Source: Candidatus Halocynthiibacter alkanivorans
Lineage (GTDB): Bacteria > Pseudomonadota > Alphaproteobacteria > Rhodobacterales > Rhodobacteraceae
Assembly (NCBI RefSeq): GCF_003333265.1
Contig: NZ_QOLB01000157.1
Span: 1-42,851 of the forward strand
Reading direction: 5' to 3'
Length of the DNA stretch: 42,851 nucleotides
In this document: positions 33,749-41,972 of the stretch, piece after piece
Layout of the letters: every line of letters begins with the position of its first letter
Numbering within the stretch: the stretch's first letter is position 1
The notes under the pieces: generated by a model
What the model saw: the letters and a program-made list of their open reading frames with translations, nothing else
What the model was told of the DNA's origin: nothing
The model's database searches: none
Made by a program: the position numbers and the translations under genes

Positions 33749-35221
33749 TCATGCGCCGGTCCCGATCACCTGGGCCAGCAACTGTTCCAGCGTGGCGCGC
33801 AGCAGGGTCAGCACTGGTTTCGGATAAAGCCCGAGCCAGAAAACAAAGACCAGCAGCGGCACAGCGCAGGCGATTTCGCGGGCATTGAGGTCCCACATTT
33901 TTGCACCCTCGGGCAGGCGCACCTCTCCGAGCAACATCTGACGATAAAGCCCCAGCAGATAGGCGGCACCGATCAGCGCGCCGACGACTGCCGCGCCCGC
34001 CGCCCAGCCGGTGCTGCCAAAAGCGCCGGCAATCACCAGCAATTCGCCGACAAATCCATTGGTGCCCGGCAGCGCCATCGAGGACAGCAGGAACGCTGCC
34101 ATAGCGATGCCAAACAGCGGCACCACTTTGATCAGCCCGCCGTAAGCTGGGATATCGCGGCTGTGGGTGCGCTCATAGATCAGCCCGACAAACAGGAACA
34201 GCGCGCCGGTGGTGATGCCATGGTTGAACATCTGGATCACCGCGCCCGACAGCCCGTTCATGTTGAAGGTGAACAGCCCGAGGGTGATAAAGCCCATATG
34301 GCTGACACTGGAATAGGCGATCAGTTTTTTGATGTCGCTCTGGGCCAGCGCCAGCAGGCCTCCGTAAACGATCGCAAGGGCGGACAGTGCGATCATCAGC
34401 GGCGCAAAATACACCGAGGCGTCGGGCAGCATCGGCAGCGAGAAACGCAGGAACCCGTAAGCACCCATTTTCAACAGCACGCCGGCAAGGATGATACTGC
34501 CCGCGGTTGGCGCCTGGACATGGGCGTCGGGCAGCCAGGTGTGCAGTGGCACCATCGGCACTTTCACTGCAAAGGCGATCAGGAAGGCGACAAAAACCCA
34601 AGCCTGAGTGGGAAAGGCATAGGGCTGGCCCATCAGCGCCAGCATATCGAACGTGCGGCCACCGGCGAAATAGAGCACCAGGATACCGATCAGAAACAAC
34701 AGGCTGCCGGCAAGCGTATAGAGGAAGAATTTGAACGCGGCATAGATGCGGTTGTCGCCACCCCAGATGCCGATGATCAGGTACATCGGCACCAGCATCG
34801 CTTCCCACAACACGTAGAACAGGAACAGATCCAGCGCGCAGAACACGCCGATCATCAGACTCTGGATTGCCAGCAGGGAGATCATGAATTCGCGCACCCG
34901 TGTCTGAATCGCGCTCCAGGACGCCAGCACAGAGATCCAGCCCAGCAGCGCAGTCAGAAACACAAACAAGACGCTGATGCCGTCGACGCCGAGCTTGTAG
35001 CCGATGCCAAGCGCCGGCACCCAGTCATAACTCTCGCGGAACTGCATGGCTGCACTCTCGCTGTCAAAGGCCAGCAGCAGCCCGCTGGCGAGGGCGAAGT
35101 CGAGCAAAAGCGCCGTCAGGGTGAACCAGCGGATGGCGCGGTCATCTCGGACCAGCGGCAGCATCAGCGCCGCCAGTGCCGGCAGGAAAATCACCAGGCT
35201 GAGGATCGGGAACGGCGTCAT
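33749..35221 (-). CDS. nuoM: NADH-quinone oxidoreductase subunit M
   Basis: 490 residues, about 14 membrane helices. Standard NuoM: GVDGISVLFVFLTALLGWISVL, FYVLWEAMLVPMYLIIGIWGG (TM5 Glu), YAAFKFFLYTLAGSLLFLIG (TM7 Lys), AFAVKVPMVPLHTWLPDAHVQAPT (TM8 Lys and His), AGVLLKMGAYGFLRF, and SSMALPGTNGFVGELL near TM12, where Glu rather than Lys is usual for NuoM. The start overlaps the stop of the NuoL-like gene. No key residue is missing. Confidence 0.96.
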   Translation of the reverse strand: MTPFPILSLVIFLPALAALMLPLVRDDRAIRWFTLTALLLDFALASGLLLAFDSESAAMQFRESYDWVPALGIGYKLGVDGISVLFVFLTALLGWISVLASWSAIQTRVREFMISLLAIQSLMIGVFCALDLFLFYVLWEAMLVPMYLIIGIWGGDNRIYAAFKFFLYTLAGSLLFLIGILVLYFAGGRTFDMLALMGQPYAFPTQAWVFVAFLIAFAVKVPMVPLHTWLPDAHVQAPTAGSIILAGVLLKMGAYGFLRFSLPMLPDASVYFAPLMIALSALAIVYGGLLALAQSDIKKLIAYSSVSHMGFITLGLFTFNMNGLSGAVIQMFNHGITTGALFLFVGLIYERTHSRDIPAYGGLIKVVPLFGIAMAAFLLSSMALPGTNGFVGELLVIAGAFGSTGWAAGAAVVGALIGAAYLLGLYRQMLLGEVRLPEGAKMWDLNAREIACAVPLLVFVFWLGLYPKPVLTLLRATLEQLLAQVIGTGA

Positions 35222-37038
35222 GGCGATCCCCCCAGTCCCGGCGCCGTTACTGGCCCCATTTCAGGCCCTATTCCCAGACCCAGACCCAGAAGCAGCCAGC
35301 CGGCCAACAGGGTCAGCCCCAGCATCATGGCGAGCCCATAATGGGAGACGATGCCGCTTTGCAGCCGGCGCAGCAGCGCTCCGGTGCCGCGCGCCGAATG
35401 GGCGACACCGTTGACGGTGGCGTCCACCGCGTTTGTATCGGCGCTCATGCTCTGGCGGGACAACCGGTGCAGGCTGTTGAGCCCGGCGCCATCCCCCAGC
35501 GTGATCAGCGCCTGTTCCCAGAGCTGTACCGGACCCCGGGCAAAACGCATGAACAGCGCCGCGCCCCGGCGGTAAAACCAGTCGGTGTCCAGCGTGATGG
35601 TATTTTCCGGCGCCAGAATTTTGAGCAGCAGCACAAATCCCAGCAGGGTGAACATCAACAGCCCCATGCTTTCCGTGATGTGCAGTGCGCTGTAGGGCGC
35701 GAAATCCACCGGGAAAGGCAGCAGCGCATAAAGCGGGCCGGGCCAGATGCCGATCACGATGCAGAACGCCGCGGCGATGCCCATTGCGGCCAGCATGTTG
35801 GCGGGTGGTTCGCCGGGGCGCATACCGCTGTCTTTGGCGAAAAACATGAAATAGGGCAGTTTAAGCCCGACACTCAGAAATGTACCGGAGGAAGCCACGG
35901 TTAACATCAGGGTGGCCAGCGCCGGGCCGTCGCCGGCGGCAGCTGCGATCACCATGCTTTTGCTGACAAAACCGCTGAAAAACGGGAAGGCGGAGATCGC
36001 CAACGCACCGACCATGTAAAACACCAGGGTGAGCGGCATGGTGCGGTAGAGCCCGCCCATCTCGGTCAGTTTGCGCCGCCCGGTCATGTAGATCACCGCG
36101 CCGGCGCCCATGAACAACAGCCCCTTGTAGAGAATATGGGCAAAAGCATGCGAGGCAGCGCCGTTTAATGCCATTTCGGTGCCGATACCTACACCGGCGA
36201 CCATGAAACCAACCTGGCTGACGATGTGATAGCCGAGCAGGCGGCGGCAGTCGTTTTCAATGGTGGCAAACACCACACCATAAAGCGCCATCGCCGCGCC
36301 GGACCACATCAGGATCTCGGCGCCCGGAAAAGTGCGGATCAAAACATAGACCGCAGTTTTGGTGGTGAAAGCGCTGAGGAAGACCGCGCCGGTGACGGTG
36401 GCTTCGGGATAGGAATCGGTAAGCCAGGCGCTGAGCGGCGGCATAGCGGCGTTGATCAGAAATGAGACCATGATCAGCGTGTAGGCCAGCCCGCCACTGC
36501 TGTAATCCAGCGCGCCGGTCAGATAGGAGCCGGTCTGCATGCCGTGCAAGACAATGCCGCCAAACAGCAGCACGCCGCCGGTGACATGCACCATCAGATA
36601 GCGAAAGCCGGCGCCGGTGGCAGCGCGGGTTTTAGAGGCAAAGATCAGCCAGGCCGAGGCAAAAGCCATCAGCTCCCAGCCAACCAGCAAGGTGAACCAG
36701 TCGCCGGCAAAGAGCACAATAAAGGCACTGGCGACATAGAGGAAAGCCGCGATGCGCTGGGCAGCGTCCTGGATATGCAGCGCATAGAGATTGCCGAGAA
36801 ACGCCATGATGGCAAACACCCATGCAAAGACCAGCGCGAGGCGGTCGACCTGGAACAGCACCAGCGGGATGCCGGCAAATTCAACCTCGCCCCAGGTGCC
36901 GGGGTTGAATTGGGCGACCTGCAGGATCACCAGCGCCGGGATCAGCAGCGAAGTGATTTTCTGACCACGCAGCGTCAGCAGCGGCAGCAGCAGGGCGCCG
37001 GCAATCAACACCAGGGCGGGATGGAACCATTCAGTCAT
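35218..37038 (-). CDS. NuoL-like / MrpD-type antiporter subunit with lateral-helix C-terminus
   Basis: 606 residues from ATG 37038, which has GAGG 6 nt upstream and overlaps the stop of the 83-residue gene; ATG 37050 would add four residues. It has 14-16 membrane helices of the Proton_antipo_M family. TM5 E122 (LLVGWELMAF), K227 (SAFTTKTAVYVL), K305 and TM12 K360 (FFSGFVSKSMV) are present, but the expected TM7/8 lysine before the PPLHAWLPD-type motif is N196 (FLINAAMPPLSAWLTD) and the usual His is Ser. The C-terminal ~110 residues (from LDTDWFYRRG, with VNGVAHSARGTGALLRRLQS, then a last helix) look like the NuoL end that forms the lateral amphipathic helix. It occupies the nuoL place; no standard NuoL is present. 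Confidence 0.85.
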   Translation of the reverse strand: MTEWFHPALVLIAGALLLPLLTLRGQKITSLLIPALVILQVAQFNPGTWGEVEFAGIPLVLFQVDRLALVFAWVFAIMAFLGNLYALHIQDAAQRIAAFLYVASAFIVLFAGDWFTLLVGWELMAFASAWLIFASKTRAATGAGFRYLMVHVTGGVLLFGGIVLHGMQTGSYLTGALDYSSGGLAYTLIMVSFLINAAMPPLSAWLTDSYPEATVTGAVFLSAFTTKTAVYVLIRTFPGAEILMWSGAAMALYGVVFATIENDCRRLLGYHIVSQVGFMVAGVGIGTEMALNGAASHAFAHILYKGLLFMGAGAVIYMTGRRKLTEMGGLYRTMPLTLVFYMVGALAISAFPFFSGFVSKSMVIAAAAGDGPALATLMLTVASSGTFLSVGLKLPYFMFFAKDSGMRPGEPPANMLAAMGIAAAFCIVIGIWPGPLYALLPFPVDFAPYSALHITESMGLLMFTLLGFVLLLKILAPENTITLDTDWFYRRGAALFMRFARGPVQLWEQALITLGDGAGLNSLHRLSRQSMSADTNAVDATVNGVAHSARGTGALLRRLQSGIVSHYGLAMMLGLTLLAGWLLLGLGLGIGPEMGPVTAPGLGGSP

Positions 37039-37282
37039 AATAGTCCTCATCTTTCATCAAGGCGCGGTGGCCGAGCCCCTTGGCAAACAGGATGATGGCG
37101 AGGCAGCTGATCAGCCCGATCAGAGCGCCCCAGCCGGGGATCGCGTCCCAGAAGTTTTCTCCGGCATGACGCTCGACCAGGAAATCTGCGATCAGGGTGG
37201 CGGCCAGCACCAGCAGGAACAGCCACCAGCGCCTCCGGCGGTATTTGGCGTCGCCAAAGAAGTTCACCACAGTGCGGATCAT
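37031..37282 (-). CDS. Small two-helix membrane protein of the complex I operon
   Basis: 83 residues. Basic N-terminus MIRTVVNFFGDAKYRRRRW, helix at about 20-36 (LFLLVLAATLIADFLVE), an IPGWGALIGLISCLAIILFA second helix, and an acidic end MKDEDYYD. It overlaps both neighbours (ATGA with the MrpD-like stop; 8 nt with the NuoL-like start), so it is tightly co-translated with two antiporter subunits. I recall similar W-PG / EDYYD proteins next to MrpD-type antiporter genes but no known function. It could bridge or stabilise the extra antiporter subunits. Confidence 0.75.
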   Translation of the reverse strand: MIRTVVNFFGDAKYRRRRWWLFLLVLAATLIADFLVERHAGENFWDAIPGWGALIGLISCLAIILFAKGLGHRALMKDEDYYD

Positions 37283-38775
37283 AGCAGGCCCGCCCCGCGC
37301 ATCACCAGGCGCGCCAGTTCAATGAAATATTGCGGATAAAGCCCAAGGGCGAGGGACAGCAGCGCGGTGATCATCAGGGGCACCACCACCATCGGCACTT
37401 CGCGGATGTTTTCCGCCGCGGTCAGCCCGGGGTCGGTCGGCGCTTTTTCAGGTTCAAAAAACGCGGTGTAGGTTATGGGCAGGAAATAGGCGGCGTTGAG
37501 CACGGCGGAGACCAGCAGCACGGTTAGAAACACCAGCTCTCCGGCCTCAACCGAGCCCAGCACCAGGTACCATTTGCTGATGAAACCGCCGCTGGGCGGG
37601 ATGCCGATCATGCCGAGAGAGCCGATGAAAAACGCGCCCATGGTCCAGGGCAGGCGGCGGCCGATGCCGGCCATGTCGCTGATCTTTTTGCGATGCGAGG
37701 CGCAGTAGATCGAGCCGGCACAGAAAAACAGGGTGATTTTGGAGAACGCGTGTGCCGCGATATGGGTGACGCCGCCCACCGCCGCCATCGGGGTCAGCAG
37801 GGCGGCGCCGAGGATGATGTAGGAAAGCTGGCTGACGGTGGAATAGGCGAGGCGTGCTTTGAGATCGTCCCGTGTCAGCGCATAGATTGAGGCCATCACA
37901 ATGGTGAAAGACACCAGATAGGCGGTGGCGATGCCCAGCCCAAGTTTCCCCATCACATCGACACCCATGACGTGGAATATCACCCGTAACATGCAGAAGA
38001 CGCCCATTTTGACCACCGCCACCGCGTGTAAGAGCGCGCTGACCGGGGTCGGGGCCACCATCGCCGCCGGCAGCCAGGCGTGAAACGGCATGATCGCGGC
38101 TTTGGCAAATCCGGCGAGGTAAAAGATGTAGACCAGCGTCAGCAGTGCGTCTGAGGCGTCGCTGTCGCGAAACAACCCCTGAGGGAGGAAATCGAGGGTT
38201 CCCGCCAGTTGATAAGTCAGCGCGAGGCCGGCCAGCAGGAAGGATTTGGAGGCGCCGACCAGATAGACCACATAACGCCGGCTGCCGGCCCAGGAAGTGT
38301 CGTCTTCTTTGTGGTAGACCAGCGGGTAGGTGATCAGGCTCAGCGCTTCATAAAAGATTACCAGGGTGAACAGATTGGCGGCAAAAGCCCCGCCCACGGC
38401 GGCGGAGAGCGACACCGCAAAAGCGGCAAAAAACCGCGTCTGGTTCTGTTCCTTCTGGCTGCGCATATAGCCGATGGAATAGAGCGCCGCGAGGATCCAC
38501 AGCAGGCTCGAAATGGTGGCGAACACCATGCCAAGCGCATCGACCCGGAAGGCGAAATCAATGCCGGGCAGGATTTCAAACAGGGTCAGTTCCGGGGTTA
38601 AACCTGCAAACACCGCCGGAGCCAGCGATATCACGATGAGGAATTTCAACAGGGCCGCAACCAGCGAAACCATGTCGCGGGCATCAGGGCGGCGGTGCAA
38701 CAGCAGGATCAGCGCGGCCGCAGTGAGGGACACTGCGACCGCCAGAACCGGTCGTATCGTCAATAAAAACTCCAA
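37279..38775 (-). CDS. MrpD-like proton/cation antiporter subunit (extra complex I subunit)
   Basis: 498 residues, about 14 membrane helices, 3 nt after nuoK. It belongs to the Proton_antipo_M family and resembles MrpD/NuoM. All pumping residues are present: TM5 E143 (LVIFYEALSLITYPLV), K177, K225 and H232 (FAKAAIMPFHAWLPAAMVAPTP), K256 (AVAVVKMGVFCM) and TM12 K401 (GGFISKWYLVLG). It lacks a NuoL-type C-terminal lateral helix. With the NuoL-like protein, NuoM and NuoN it makes four antiporter-type proteins in one operon, where standard complex I has three. Confidence 0.88.
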   Translation of the reverse strand: MEFLLTIRPVLAVAVSLTAAALILLLHRRPDARDMVSLVAALLKFLIVISLAPAVFAGLTPELTLFEILPGIDFAFRVDALGMVFATISSLLWILAALYSIGYMRSQKEQNQTRFFAAFAVSLSAAVGGAFAANLFTLVIFYEALSLITYPLVYHKEDDTSWAGSRRYVVYLVGASKSFLLAGLALTYQLAGTLDFLPQGLFRDSDASDALLTLVYIFYLAGFAKAAIMPFHAWLPAAMVAPTPVSALLHAVAVVKMGVFCMLRVIFHVMGVDVMGKLGLGIATAYLVSFTIVMASIYALTRDDLKARLAYSTVSQLSYIILGAALLTPMAAVGGVTHIAAHAFSKITLFFCAGSIYCASHRKKISDMAGIGRRLPWTMGAFFIGSLGMIGIPPSGGFISKWYLVLGSVEAGELVFLTVLLVSAVLNAAYFLPITYTAFFEPEKAPTDPGLTAAENIREVPMVVVPLMITALLSLALGLYPQYFIELARLVMRGAGLL

Positions 38776-38778
38776 CGA

Positions 38779-39081
38779 CTACCCCTTTAAAACGGTTAAA
38801 TCATCCACTTCCAACGTATGTTTGCGGCGCAAGAGCGCCACGAGAATCCCCAGCGCCACCGCGACTTCTGCGGCGGTGATGGCGATGACAAATATGGCAA
38901 TGATCTGGCCGCGCAGATCCTGCATTGCATGGCCAAAGGCCAGCAGGTTGATGTTGACGCTGTTGAGCATCAGTTCGAGCGACATCAGCACAATCAGCAC
39001 GTTGCGGCGCAGCAGAACGCCAGCGGCGCCGGTGACAAACAGCACCGCGGCGAGAAACAGATACCAGGACAAAGGGATCAT
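38779..39081 (-). CDS. nuoK: NADH-quinone oxidoreductase subunit K
   Basis: 100 residues, three membrane helices. Homologue of MrpC that links the antiporter subunits to the E-channel. The two key glutamates are present, E36 ([18 protein letters not shown]) and E72 ([16 protein letters not shown]). Length is standard. The start overlaps the nuoJ stop. Confidence 0.96.
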   Translation of the reverse strand: MIPLSWYLFLAAVLFVTGAAGVLLRRNVLIVLMSLELMLNSVNINLLAFGHAMQDLRGQIIAIFVIAITAAEVAVALGILVALLRRKHTLEVDDLTVLKG

Positions 39082-39734
39082 CGGCGCATCCCTCCGGATG
39101 TACCGGGCCCGTTGTCCGGTTCGCGACCTGTGTCTGGCCCGTTGTCTGGCAGGATGTCTGGCATGGTGTCCGGAGTGGCGACGCGACCCGGAACGCGGCC
39201 CTGCGCAGGGTGCAGCGCGCGGCGGGGGCTTGCGTCCGCCTTTTCGTCATCACGGGCCAGGATCACGGCACCGACCAGCGCCACCAGCAGGATCACTGAG
39301 GCCACTTCAAACGGCAGCAGATAGTCCTGAAACAGGGCCAGGCTGAGGGCGTTGACGGAGGGCGGTTCTGCGGCCGGGGCCATCAACTGGTGCAGATCAC
39401 TGCTCCAGCTCAGCAGCAGGCCCATTTCGACCGCCAGCACCAGGGTGACCACAAAAGCGGCAATTGCACCGCTGGGAATAAACCGGGTCAGCGCTTCCTG
39501 GCGCACGTTCAGCATCATGATGACAAAGAGGAACAGAACCATCACCGCGCCGACATAGACAAAGATTTGAATCACCGCGAGGAACGGCGCGCCGAGCAGG
39601 ATGAACAGCGCGGCGATCTGCACAAAACAGGCCACCAGCGCGAGGGCAGAATGGATCGGGTCTTTGGCCACCACCACCAGAAAACCGGAGCCGGTCGCGA
39701 CGGTTGCAAGCAGCAGAAAGAACTCTCGCTCCAT
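39078..39734 (-). CDS. nuoJ: NADH-quinone oxidoreductase subunit J
   Basis: 218 residues from ATG 39734 (MEREFFLLL), which has GGAGG 5 nt upstream; ATG 39749 in frame is possible. There are five membrane helices, with [22 protein letters not shown] in TM3, where a conserved pi-bulge takes part in coupling. The last ~55 residues are a polar, repeat-rich tail after the final helix ([17 protein letters not shown]), coded by short TGTCTGGC/TGTCCGG repeats. This tail is longer than usual and is probably disordered. Confidence 0.95.
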   Translation of the reverse strand: MEREFFLLLATVATGSGFLVVVAKDPIHSALALVACFVQIAALFILLGAPFLAVIQIFVYVGAVMVLFLFVIMMLNVRQEALTRFIPSGAIAAFVVTLVLAVEMGLLLSWSSDLHQLMAPAAEPPSVNALSLALFQDYLLPFEVASVILLVALVGAVILARDDEKADASPRRALHPAQGRVPGRVATPDTMPDILPDNGPDTGREPDNGPGTSGGMRR

Positions 39735-39885
39735 AGTCTCCTCCCTCATTCCGTATTTGTTATCAGCGTATTGCCTACGCGTTGTTCTCGGTGTCGTCTG
39801 TTCCTGGTCTGCGCGTTCACTGTTTCTGTTCTGCAGGTTTTCTGTAGCTTAGCTGGATGTTTTTATCTGCGCTTCACCGGTCAGG

Positions 39886-39896
39886 CGGGGTCAGGT
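39886..39896 (+). repeat. 11-bp inverted repeat, left arm, flanking the CBS gene
   Basis: CGGGGTCAGGT, overlapping the end of the CBS-domain gene. Its exact reverse complement ACCTGACCCCG is at 40360-40370, just upstream of the same gene. Confidence 0.5.
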
Positions 39897-40337
39897 GCCA
39901 AAGCTGTAGCCGGTGCCTTCGACGTAGCGCAGGATCTCCTCTTCTTCATGGATGATTTCATCGAGCCGGTTCTTGACCACATCACCGATCGAAATGACGC
40001 CTTGAAACCCCTCGTCATCATAGGCCAGCATGTGGCGGGTCTTTTTCTGTGTCATCAGTGCCATGATCCGGATCAGGCTGTCCGACATCTGGCAGCGCTC
40101 GGGTGCCACCATAACATGTTTAATCGCGGTGGAACGACCGGCGCCTTCTTCCATCGACATAGCCTGGCAGATGTCGCGCTCTGACACGCCGCCGACGACG
40201 ACGCCGGAGTCGTCCCTGACCACCGCAAAGCCGACACGGTTGGCGCGGAACATGCGCAGCACCGTCAGTACAGTGTCCTCCGGGGCGGCTTCGAACGTAT
40301 CGAAACCCTTGTTTTCCAGTATTGATTTAACCAGCAT
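39891..40337 (-). CDS. CBS-domain protein within the complex I operon
   Basis: 148 residues from ATG 40337, with GGAAGG just upstream; the frame is open to 40424 but that overlaps the end of nuoI. It consists of two CBS motifs: about 1-62 (VLTVLRMFRANRVGFAVVRDD, VVGGVSERDICQAM) and about 70-132 (DSLIRIMALMTQKKTRHMLAYDD, GVISIGDVVKNRL), with a charged helix after them (DEIIHEEEEIL). Tandem CBS pairs bind adenine nucleotides and act as energy sensors. A gene of this type inside nuo, between nuoI and nuoJ, is unusual. It might tune complex I or its expression to ATP/AMP or NADH level; that is inference. Confidence 0.85.
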   Translation of the reverse strand: MLVKSILENKGFDTFEAAPEDTVLTVLRMFRANRVGFAVVRDDSGVVVGGVSERDICQAMSMEEGAGRSTAIKHVMVAPERCQMSDSLIRIMALMTQKKTRHMLAYDDEGFQGVISIGDVVKNRLDEIIHEEEEILRYVEGTGYSFGT

Positions 40338-40359
40338 AGTCCTTCCTTCCGGTTCTTTG

Positions 40360-40385
40360 ACCTGACCCCGGCCGGCAGGGGCAGG
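40360..40385 (-). other. Inverted repeat arm and hairpin between nuoI and the CBS gene
   Basis: ACCTGACCCCG at 40360-40370 is the right arm of the inverted repeat around the CBS gene. The same bases can also fold locally: CCTG-A-CCCC against GGGGCAGG (40378-40385) with one bulged A. No T-run follows on either strand. Confidence 0.4.
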
Positions 40386-40399
40386 GCCTGATAAAACGT

Positions 40400-40969
40400 C
40401 TAATCTCTGCGGATGCTGCGCCACCAGTCGCGCCCGTCTTTGCCTGCAATGACTTCTGAATGCGGATTGTCACCGGGGATCAGCCGCGCCGGCACCAGTT
40501 GGCCGCCGTCCCGCGCTTTGTCCGGCGCCGCCACCAGGTCGTCCAGATGCACCACCAGCGCGCCGGTGCTGATTTCAGACATTTCGTATTCGCGCCCCAG
40601 TTTGATTGCATCCGCCGGGCAGGCGTCTTCACATAAGCCGCAGTAGAGGCAGCGCGCCAGGTCAATATCGAAGACCTGCGGCCGGCGGTTGCCTTTGTCA
40701 TCCTCAAATGGAATGACGATGATGCAATCGCAGGGGCAGATTTTGGAGCACAACTCGCAGGCGACACAGTTCACGTCGCCCTCGTCATTGGTTTTCATGA
40801 AGTGGTGGCCGCGGTGGCGCTCATAGGGCAGCCATTTTTCCGCGTCCGGATAGTGGTGCGTGACGGTTTTTGAGAACATATAGCGCAGGGTCAGCATCAG
40901 CCCGGCGGCCAGATCTGAGAAGAAGATCCAGCCGATCCAACCCTGTTTTGTGGCCTGGGAGCGCGCCAT
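40400..40969 (-). CDS. nuoI: NADH-quinone oxidoreductase subunit I
   Basis: 189 residues. Ferredoxin-like subunit with clusters N6a and N6b: C68/C71/C74/C78 (CVACELCSKICP) and C107/C110/C113/C117 (CLYCGLCEDACP). An amphipathic N-terminal helix (WIGWIFFSDLAAGLMLTLRYMF) docks it to the membrane arm. The last ~45 residues after LVVHLDDL are a longer tail than in short forms. It is 16 nt after nuoH. Confidence 0.95.
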   Translation of the reverse strand: MARSQATKQGWIGWIFFSDLAAGLMLTLRYMFSKTVTHHYPDAEKWLPYERHRGHHFMKTNDEGDVNCVACELCSKICPCDCIIVIPFEDDKGNRRPQVFDIDLARCLYCGLCEDACPADAIKLGREYEMSEISTGALVVHLDDLVAAPDKARDGGQLVPARLIPGDNPHSEVIAGKDGRDWWRSIRRD

Positions 40970-40985
40970 TGTTCATCCTTTCCGT

Positions 40986-41972
40986 TCAGAACATAAAAAT
41001 CCCGCTTATCAGTATATTGAGCAGTGAAAGCGGCAGCAGAACCTTCCAGCCGATGCTCATCAGCTGGTCATAGCGGTAGCGTGGAAACGTGAAGCGGAAC
41101 CACATGAAGACCCAGATAAAAAAGCCGGTTTTGAGCAGCAGCCACAGCGCCGGTGGCAGGAAGGGCGGTGCGCCCAGCCAGCCGCCGAAAAACAGCAGCG
41201 CATTGAGCAGCGCCAGCACCACCATCACCACATATTCGGCCAGCATAAACAGCGAGAAGCGGATGCCGCTGTATTCGGTGTGATAACCGGCACCAAGATC
41301 GCCCTCGGCTTCGGGCAGATCAAACGGGATGCGCTGCGCCTCGGCGAGCCCGGCAACAAAAAAGACAAAAAACCCGATCGGCTGATAGACGATATTCCAC
41401 AGCCCGTCCTGGGCGTGGACAATATCAGACAGGTTCATTGAGCCGGCCAGCATCACCACGCCGATCACGGAAAACCCCATCGGGATCTCGTAGCTGATCA
41501 TCTGGGCAATGGAGCGCAGGCTGCCGAGCACGGCATATTTGCTGTTGGAGGCCCAGCCGGCGAGGATCACACCGAAGACGCCGATGCCGGAGACGGCGAG
41601 GATAAACAGCAGCCCGACATTCATATCAGAGAGCGCCAGGGTGTAGCTGGAGCCAAAGATCTGCACCGGCTCGCCAAAAGGAATGGCAACAAACACCACA
41701 AAGGGCGGCACCAGCGCCACAACCGGGGCCATTTTGAACAGCAGCCGGTCGGCATCCATGGGAATATGGTCTTCTTTGGTCAGCAGTTTGATCGCGTCCG
41801 CCAGCGGTTGCAGCAGCCCGTGCCAGCCAACACGCATCGGGCCGGGACGTTGCTGGATATGGGCGGCGATTTTGCGCTCCAGCCAGGTCAGTGGCAGCGG
41901 CAGCAGCAGGAGTACCGCGACAACGATACCCATTTTGACCAATAATGGCAGGATCACAATAATGCTTTCCAT
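40986..41972 (-). CDS. nuoH: NADH-quinone oxidoreductase subunit H
   Basis: 328 residues, eight membrane helices. It forms the quinone-binding chamber at the arm junction. Marks: LTWLERKIAAHIQQRPGPMRVGWHGLLQP, DAIKLLTKEDHIP, GWASNSKYAVLGSLRSIAQMISYEIPMG, the AEAQRIPFDLPEAEGDLGAGYHTEYSG loop with conserved Glu residues, and WFRFTFPRYRYDQLMSIGWK. Length is standard. First gene of the operon, so the membrane-arm genes precede the peripheral-arm genes. Confidence 0.97.
   Translation of the reverse strand: MESIIVILPLLVKMGIVVAVLLLLPLPLTWLERKIAAHIQQRPGPMRVGWHGLLQPLADAIKLLTKEDHIPMDADRLLFKMAPVVALVPPFVVFVAIPFGEPVQIFGSSYTLALSDMNVGLLFILAVSGIGVFGVILAGWASNSKYAVLGSLRSIAQMISYEIPMGFSVIGVVMLAGSMNLSDIVHAQDGLWNIVYQPIGFFVFFVAGLAEAQRIPFDLPEAEGDLGAGYHTEYSGIRFSLFMLAEYVVMVVLALLNALLFFGGWLGAPPFLPPALWLLLKTGFFIWVFMWFRFTFPRYRYDQLMSIGWKVLLPLSLLNILISGIFMF

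Noticed and set aside
34163-35341. 392-codon plus-strand frame opposite nuoM
   Set aside because: Rich in Gln, His and Arg, no domain, antisense to a well-conserved membrane protein.
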